DNA of 64,000 nucleotides from Streptomyces sp. PTY087I2 (lineage in GTDB: Bacteria > Actinomycetota > Actinomycetes > Streptomycetales > Streptomycetaceae). The position numbers and the translations under genes were made by a program. This document shows, piece by piece, positions 58,867 to 64,000 of this stretch (its first letter is position 1; each line of letters opens with the position of its first letter). The stretch spans positions 168,263 through 232,262 of the forward strand of contig NZ_LZRD01000007.1 in assembly GCF_001687325.1 (NCBI RefSeq). The letters are read 5' to 3'. Below the pieces are notes generated by a model. The model worked only from the letters and a program-made list of their open reading frames with translations. It was not told the DNA's origin and did not search any database.

Positions 58867-59769
58867 ATGAGCAGTACATCGTCCCCCGCCCCGTCCTGGA
58901 CCGTCGGCGACGTCACCGTCCACCGCATCGACGAGATCCTCCTGCCGCCCTCCACCGGACCGTGGCTGCTGCCCGACGCCACCCCGGACCTCGTCACCGC
59001 ACAGGACTGGCTGCACCCCCACTTCGCCGACCACGAGGGCACCCTCCACATCAACAGCCACAGCTTCGCGTTCGCCGTCGGCGGTCTGCGGGTCCTGGTC
59101 GACACCGGTATCGGCAACGGCAAGGAACGGGCCAACCCCGCCTGGCACAACCTGGACACCGGATATCTCCAGCGCCTCGCTTCCGCCGGATTCCCCCCGG
59201 ACTCGGTCGACCTGGTGATCCTCACCCACCTGCACGCGGACCACGTCGGCTGGAACACGCGGTGTGCGGACGGTGAGTGGACTCCTACCTTCCCCCACGC
59301 CCGCTACCTCACCTCCCGCACCGAGCGGGAGTTCTGGTCCGATACCGCCATGGACGAAGCGCGCCGGCAGATGTTCCGCGACTCCGTGATCCCGGTCGAA
59401 CGGGCCGGACTGCTCGACCTCGTCGACATCCACGCCGAGGGCACCGAGGTCGTCCCGGGCCTGCGCCTGCTCCCCACTCCCGGGCACACCCCCGGCCATA
59501 TCGCCGTCGAGCTGACCAGCCGCGGCCGGACCGCTCTGATCACCGGCGACTTCCTCCACCACCCCGTCCAGTTCGCCCACCCCGGCATCGGCGCCTGTGT
59601 CGACATCGCCCCCGAACAGTCCGAGGCCTCGCGCCGCACGCTGCTGGCCTCGCTCGCCGGTACGGACACCCTCGTCCTGGGCACCCACTTCGCACCGCCC
59701 ACCGCAGGCCGCGTCGTCGCCCATGACGGCGCCTACCGGCTCTCGCCCGTCCCCACCGGCTCGCCCTGA
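58867..59769 (+). CDS. MBL-fold metallo-hydrolase
   Basis: A 300-residue metallo-beta-lactamase-fold hydrolase. The metal motif is LTHLHADHVGWN (His121, His123, Asp125, His126), with the further ligands in LLPTPGHTPGHIAVEL, ALITGDFLHHP and LVLGTHFAPP. The layout resembles the quorum-quenching lactonase / AhlD-like and glyoxalase II-like groups. A role in hydrolysing a lactone or ester product of the cluster is possible but unproven. It starts at ATG 58867 and is convergent with the chorismate mutase gene. Confidence 0.9.
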   Translation: MSSTSSPAPSWTVGDVTVHRIDEILLPPSTGPWLLPDATPDLVTAQDWLHPHFADHEGTLHINSHSFAFAVGGLRVLVDTGIGNGKERANPAWHNLDTGYLQRLASAGFPPDSVDLVILTHLHADHVGWNTRCADGEWTPTFPHARYLTSRTEREFWSDTAMDEARRQMFRDSVIPVERAGLLDLVDIHAEGTEVVPGLRLLPTPGHTPGHIAVELTSRGRTALITGDFLHHPVQFAHPGIGACVDIAPEQSEASRRTLLASLAGTDTLVLGTHFAPPTAGRVVAHDGAYRLSPVPTGSP

Positions 59770-59800
59770 TCTTCCGCGTGGTCGGTGGCCCGGAGGTTCG

Positions 59801-60127
59801 TCAGGCCCCGGCGCCGTTCTCCGCCTCCTCGGCGATGCGCTCGTGGTGGCGGATCACCTCGGCGATGATGAAGTTCAGCAGCTTCTCGGCGAACGCCGGG
59901 TCCAGGTTGGCGCTCTGTGCGAGCTCTCGGAGCCGGGCGATCTGGCGGGTCTCGCGGGCGGGGTCGGCGGGCGGCAGCTTGTGGTCGGCCTTGAGACGGC
60001 CGACCTGCTGGGTGGCCTTGAAGCGTTCGGCCAGCATGTGGACGACGGCGGCGTCGATGTTGTCGATGCTCTCGCGCAGCCGGTTCAGCTCGGCCAGGAC
60101 GTTCGCGTCGATCTCGCTCGTACTCAT
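59801..60127 (-). CDS. chorismate mutase (AroQ type)
   Basis: A 108-residue AroQ-fold chorismate mutase, converting chorismate to prephenate for Phe and Tyr synthesis. ELNRLRESIDNIDAAVVHMLAERFKATQQVGRLKADH and the C-terminal helix LDPAFAEKLLNFIIAEVIRHHERI show the three-helix fold with Arg, Lys and Glu/Gln active-site positions. It has no signal peptide. It lies 25 bases beyond the AraC gene on the same strand and may be co-transcribed with it. Confidence 0.93.
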   Translation of the reverse strand: MSTSEIDANVLAELNRLRESIDNIDAAVVHMLAERFKATQQVGRLKADHKLPPADPARETRQIARLRELAQSANLDPAFAEKLLNFIIAEVIRHHERIAEEAENGAGA

Positions 60128-60152
60128 GGTGAGCGAGCTTAGACGTCCGCCC

Positions 60153-61031
60153 TCACGGCCCGATCGTGGGTGGGTCGTCGGGGTCGGGCACCTGGTCGCT
60201 CCAGCCGCCGGGCACGCTGCGGCCCTGCTGTTCGCGGAAGCGGACGGGGGCGGTGCCGACCCGGCGGGCGAAGAGCCGGGAGAAGTAGGCGGGGTCGTCG
60301 TAGCCGACGCGGCGGGCCACGGCGGCGACCGGGAGGTCGGTGGCGGCGAGGAGTTCCTTGGCCCGGCCGAGGCGGATGCCGAGCAGATAGTCCTTGGGGC
60401 TGCACCCGGCGCCGCGCCGTACGGCGGTACGCAGTTCGGCGGGGGTCATGCCGTGCCGGGAGGCGTGCTGGGCGACGGTGAGCGGCTGGTAGGCGTCGCG
60501 GGCGAGCGCCTGGAGCACCGGGTCGCCGTCGGGGCCGATGTCGGCGCGGGCGCGGCGCAGGGAGACGAGGAGTTCATGGACGGCGGCCCCGGTCTCGACC
60601 TCCAGGAGGGGGTTGCCGCGGCGGGCGGCGCGCACGATGCGTGTGACGGCGGCGCGGGGGGCGGCGGTGTCGGCCAGCGGGACGAGGGGGCGGTCGGGTT
60701 CGATGTAGCCGAGTTCGGTGTACGTGGCGGTGGCGGGGCCGGTGAAGTCGACGAAGCTCTCGTCCCAGCCGGTGCCGGGATCGGCGCCGTAGTGGTGGGG
60801 GGTGCCGGGGGTCAGCCAGATGAGGCTGGGGCCGGTGACGGGGGTGCGGCGGCCGTCGGGACCCTTGAACCAGCCGGTGCCGGAGCTGACGATCACGGCG
60901 ACGTGGTGGTCGAGGGTGCGGGGTCCGACGGTGGGCAGCGCGCCGTGCTGAAGGCCGACGCCGAGGCAGACGAGGCCCAGGCGGTGGTGGAGCGGGCTCG
61001 GGGTGAAGAAGCGCATCCAGGTGTGGTACAT
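60153..61031 (-). CDS. AraC-family transcriptional regulator
   Basis: A 292-residue regulator. The N-terminal cupin sugar-sensing domain has VGPRTLDHHVAVIVSSGTGWF, LIWLTPGTPHHYG and ESFVDFTGPA. The C-terminal double HTH has QPLTVAQHASRHGMTPAELRTAVRRGAGCSPKDYLLGIRLGRAKELLAATDLPVAAVARRVGYDDPAYFSRLFARRVG. The start is ATG 61029-61031 (MYHTWMRFF) with GGGGAAGG upstream. It is divergent from the GH35 gene across 171 bases and is likely its sugar-responsive activator. Confidence 0.92.
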   Translation of the reverse strand: MYHTWMRFFTPSPLHHRLGLVCLGVGLQHGALPTVGPRTLDHHVAVIVSSGTGWFKGPDGRRTPVTGPSLIWLTPGTPHHYGADPGTGWDESFVDFTGPATATYTELGYIEPDRPLVPLADTAAPRAAVTRIVRAARRGNPLLEVETGAAVHELLVSLRRARADIGPDGDPVLQALARDAYQPLTVAQHASRHGMTPAELRTAVRRGAGCSPKDYLLGIRLGRAKELLAATDLPVAAVARRVGYDDPAYFSRLFARRVGTAPVRFREQQGRSVPGGWSDQVPDPDDPPTIGP

Positions 61032-61202
61032 CGCGACCTTCCCCTTCCACATGGTCCTTCGCTGCCGGACCCGGCCGGTCCGTTGCGTCCAATCAACAGC
61101 GATCTTTGTCCATGGACCCGATGGACGCCAGAGGTGAAAGTGGTCGGACCAATCGACCCGGGGGCCGCCGGGTGCGGCCGAGCACAGGAGCGTAACTGCA
61201 CC

Positions 61203-63044
61203 ATGACCGACTTCACCGTGGGGGACGACGGCTTCCGGTCCGACGGGAGGCCCGTGCGGCTGCTGTCGGGCGCCCTGCACTACTTCCGGGTGCACGAGGA
61301 GCAGTGGGGGCACCGGCTCGCGATGCTCGCCGCGATGGGCCTGAACTGCGTCGAGACGTACGTGCCGTGGAATCTGCACGAGCCCCGGGAGGGCGAGGTC
61401 CGGGACGTCGGCGCGCTCGGCCGGTTCCTGGACGCGGTGGAGCGGGCGGGGCTGTGGGCGATCGTGCGGCCGGGTCCGTACATCTGCGCCGAGTGGGAGA
61501 ACGGCGGCCTCCCGGTGTGGGTGACGGGCCGGTTCGGGCGGCGGGTGCGGACCCGGGACGCGGAGTACCGGGCGGTGGTGGAGCGGTGGTTCCGGCAGCT
61601 GCTGCCGCAGGTGGTGGCGCGGCAGGTGGCGCGGGGCGGGCCGGTGATCCTCGTCCAGGCGGAGAACGAGTACGGGAGTTTCGGCAGCGACGCGGTGTAT
61701 CTGGAGTGGCTGGCGGGGCTGTTGCGGGAGTGCGGGGTGACGGTGCCGCTGTTCACGTCGGACGGCCCGGAGGACCACATGCTGACCGGTGGTTCGGTGC
61801 CGGGGCTGCTCGCGACGGCGAACTTCGGGTCGGGGGCGCGGGAGGGCTTCGCGGTGCTGCGCCGGCATCAGCCGAAGGGTCCGTTGATGTGCATGGAGTT
61901 CTGGTGCGGCTGGTTCGACCACTGGGGGGCCGAACCGGTGCTGCGGGACGCGGAGGAGGCGGCCGGGGCGCTGCGGGAGATCCTGGAGTGCGGGGCGTCG
62001 GTGAACGTCTACATGGCGCACGGCGGGACGAACTTCGCGGGCTGGGCCGGGGCGAACCGGGGCGGCCCGTTGCAGGACGGGGAGTTCCAGCCGACGGTGA
62101 CGTCGTACGACTATGACGCGCCGGTCGACGAGTACGGGCGGGCCACGGAGAAGTTCCACCTGTTCCGGAAGGTGCTGGAGGGGTACGCGCAGGGGCCGTT
62201 GCCCGATGTGCCGCCGGAGCCGCGGGGCCTGGCCGGGCCGGTGCGGGCGGAGCTGACCGGGTGGGCGGGGCTCGGGGACGTACTGGAGGCGCTGGGCGAT
62301 CCGGAGACGGAGTCGGGGGTGCCGCCGACGTTCGAGGAACTGGGCGTGGACCGGGGTCTGGTGCGCTACCGGGTGGCGGTGCCGGGGCCGCGCCAGGCGT
62401 ATCCGCTGGGCGCGTCGGGGCTGCGGGACCGGGCGGTGGTGTACGTCGACGGGGTGCGGGCCGGGGTGCTGACCGAGGAGTCCGGCCCGCTGCCGGAGCC
62501 GGTGGCGGGACCCGCGGAGGTCGAACTGTGGGTGGAGTCGCTGGGCCGGGTCAACTACGGGCCGCGGCTGGGTGAGCCGAAGGGGATCACGGGCGGGGTG
62601 CTGCACGAGCGGCAGTATCTGCACGGGGTACGGGCCCGGGGGCTCCGGCTGGACGCCTTCGAGGCGCCGGGCGCGGTGGAAGCGGTTCCGTTCGGGCCGG
62701 TACCGGAGTCGGCGGGGGCGGGGGCGGCTGGTCCGGGGCCGGGCGACGCGGGGCTGACGGGGCTGTTCCGGGGGGCGTTCACGGTCGAGGGCGCGGCTGG
62801 TATCGGCCACGCGGGGCTCGAACTGCCGGGCTGGACGCGCGGGTTCGTCTGGGTGAACGGCTTCTGCCTGGGCCGGTACTGGTCGGCGGGCCCGCAGCGG
62901 ATCCTGTACGTACCCGGCCCGGTGCTCCGCGAAGGGGCCAACGAGGTGTGGGTGCTGGAGCTGGAGGGCGCGGGCGAGCCGTGGGTGGAACTGGGCCCGG
63001 GGGCACCCGTTCGAGCGGGCACCCCCGGGGTGGTTCAGCCGTGA
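61203..63044 (+). CDS. glycoside hydrolase family 35 beta-galactosidase
   Basis: A 613-residue GH35 enzyme removing terminal beta-galactose. The TIM barrel (about 1-330) has RLLSGALHYFRV, NCVETYVPWNLHEPREGEV, RPGPYICAEWENGGLPVW, the catalytic acid in ILVQAENEYGSFGSD and the nucleophile Glu in LMCMEFWCGWFDHWG. C-terminal galactose-binding-like beta domains end with FVWVNGFCLGRYWSAGPQRILYVPG. No signal peptide, so it acts on imported oligosaccharides. Divergent AraC regulator upstream. The start ATG lies within CAGGAGCGTAACTGCACCATG. Confidence 0.95.
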   Translation: MTDFTVGDDGFRSDGRPVRLLSGALHYFRVHEEQWGHRLAMLAAMGLNCVETYVPWNLHEPREGEVRDVGALGRFLDAVERAGLWAIVRPGPYICAEWENGGLPVWVTGRFGRRVRTRDAEYRAVVERWFRQLLPQVVARQVARGGPVILVQAENEYGSFGSDAVYLEWLAGLLRECGVTVPLFTSDGPEDHMLTGGSVPGLLATANFGSGAREGFAVLRRHQPKGPLMCMEFWCGWFDHWGAEPVLRDAEEAAGALREILECGASVNVYMAHGGTNFAGWAGANRGGPLQDGEFQPTVTSYDYDAPVDEYGRATEKFHLFRKVLEGYAQGPLPDVPPEPRGLAGPVRAELTGWAGLGDVLEALGDPETESGVPPTFEELGVDRGLVRYRVAVPGPRQAYPLGASGLRDRAVVYVDGVRAGVLTEESGPLPEPVAGPAEVELWVESLGRVNYGPRLGEPKGITGGVLHERQYLHGVRARGLRLDAFEAPGAVEAVPFGPVPESAGAGAAGPGPGDAGLTGLFRGAFTVEGAAGIGHAGLELPGWTRGFVWVNGFCLGRYWSAGPQRILYVPGPVLREGANEVWVLELEGAGEPWVELGPGAPVRAGTPGVVQP

Positions 63045-63108
63045 TCAGCGGACCGGCGTCCGACGGCCGACCGGACCGGATCCGGGCCGGCCGGTCGCTC
63101 CGAGCGGG

Positions 63109-63885
<777 letters not shown>

Positions 63886-64000
63886 CTACTTTCGTGGGGG
63901 GATTTCGTGTGGGGGGTTGCTGTGGGAGGTTGCCGTACCGCGTTGCCGTGCAGGAGTTCCGGTACGAGGTACTGGACGTACGGGAAGCCCCGCGGAGGCG

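Noticed and set aside
63068..63097. Terminator between GH35 and the protease (CGACCGG/CCGGTCG)
   Set aside because: Only a 7-bp stem with a long GC-rich loop; too weak to assert in this composition.

Overview
The window is very GC-rich, uses Streptomyces-type codons and carries typical Streptomyces genes: rpsA, polA, hrpB, a five-gene liv operon, pdtaR, pyk, SPW_0924, DUF6343 and DUF4184 family genes. It is read here as a chromosomal segment of a Streptomyces. The trypsin-like protease at the right end resembles the S. griseus trypsin type. No insertion sequence, prophage or CRISPR array was seen.

Left part (1-16 kb): a poly-C run, a frameshifted uridine-kinase-like gene, an HxlR regulator divergent from an aminotransferase/C39-like pair across a two-site operator, then the most unusual locus of the window. 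A conserved gene of unknown function (3769-4500, minus strand) is followed on the same strand by two tandem RNAs (3446-3711). Each contains a circularly permuted tRNA cloverleaf: a T-arm, an acceptor stem closed by a short loop, and a D-arm, carried on an anticodon-stem-like helix. They look like Y-RNA (YrlA-type) tRNA mimics. Next come a SWIM/SNF2 helicase pair, a lipoprotein, a methyltransferase, small conserved genes, coaE, a PAC2 gene, a secreted beta-helix protein and rpsA.

Middle (16-41 kb): a methyltransferase, hrpB, a SPW_0924/DUF3068 pair, a secreted lytic transglycosylase, a DUF4184 membrane protein, polA, a molybdopterin oxidoreductase, a hotdog thioesterase, livKHMGF (branched-chain amino acid uptake), pdtaR, tRNA-Leu(CAA), pyk, a SIMPL-domain gene and a Tat-exported nucleotidase. 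Convergent genes are mostly separated by strong inverted-repeat terminators.

Right part (41-64 kb): a two-gene PLP decarboxylase/lysine N-hydroxylase unit with no neighbouring siderophore synthetase; an ArsR-SulP-ATPase-PhnA-ArsR block with two paralogous ArsR regulators, one apparently preceded by a hairpin-embedded ribosome binding site and a 22-codon leader ORF; pepN; an ASCH protein; a seven-gene co-oriented accessory cluster (P450, NTF2-like protein, STAND ATPase-HTH regulator, MFS exporter, carotenoid-cleavage-type oxygenase, membrane protein, MBL hydrolase); chorismate mutase; an AraC regulator divergent from a GH35 beta-galactosidase; and a secreted trypsin.

All functional calls come from reading the sequence and from knowledge of the families; no search was run.
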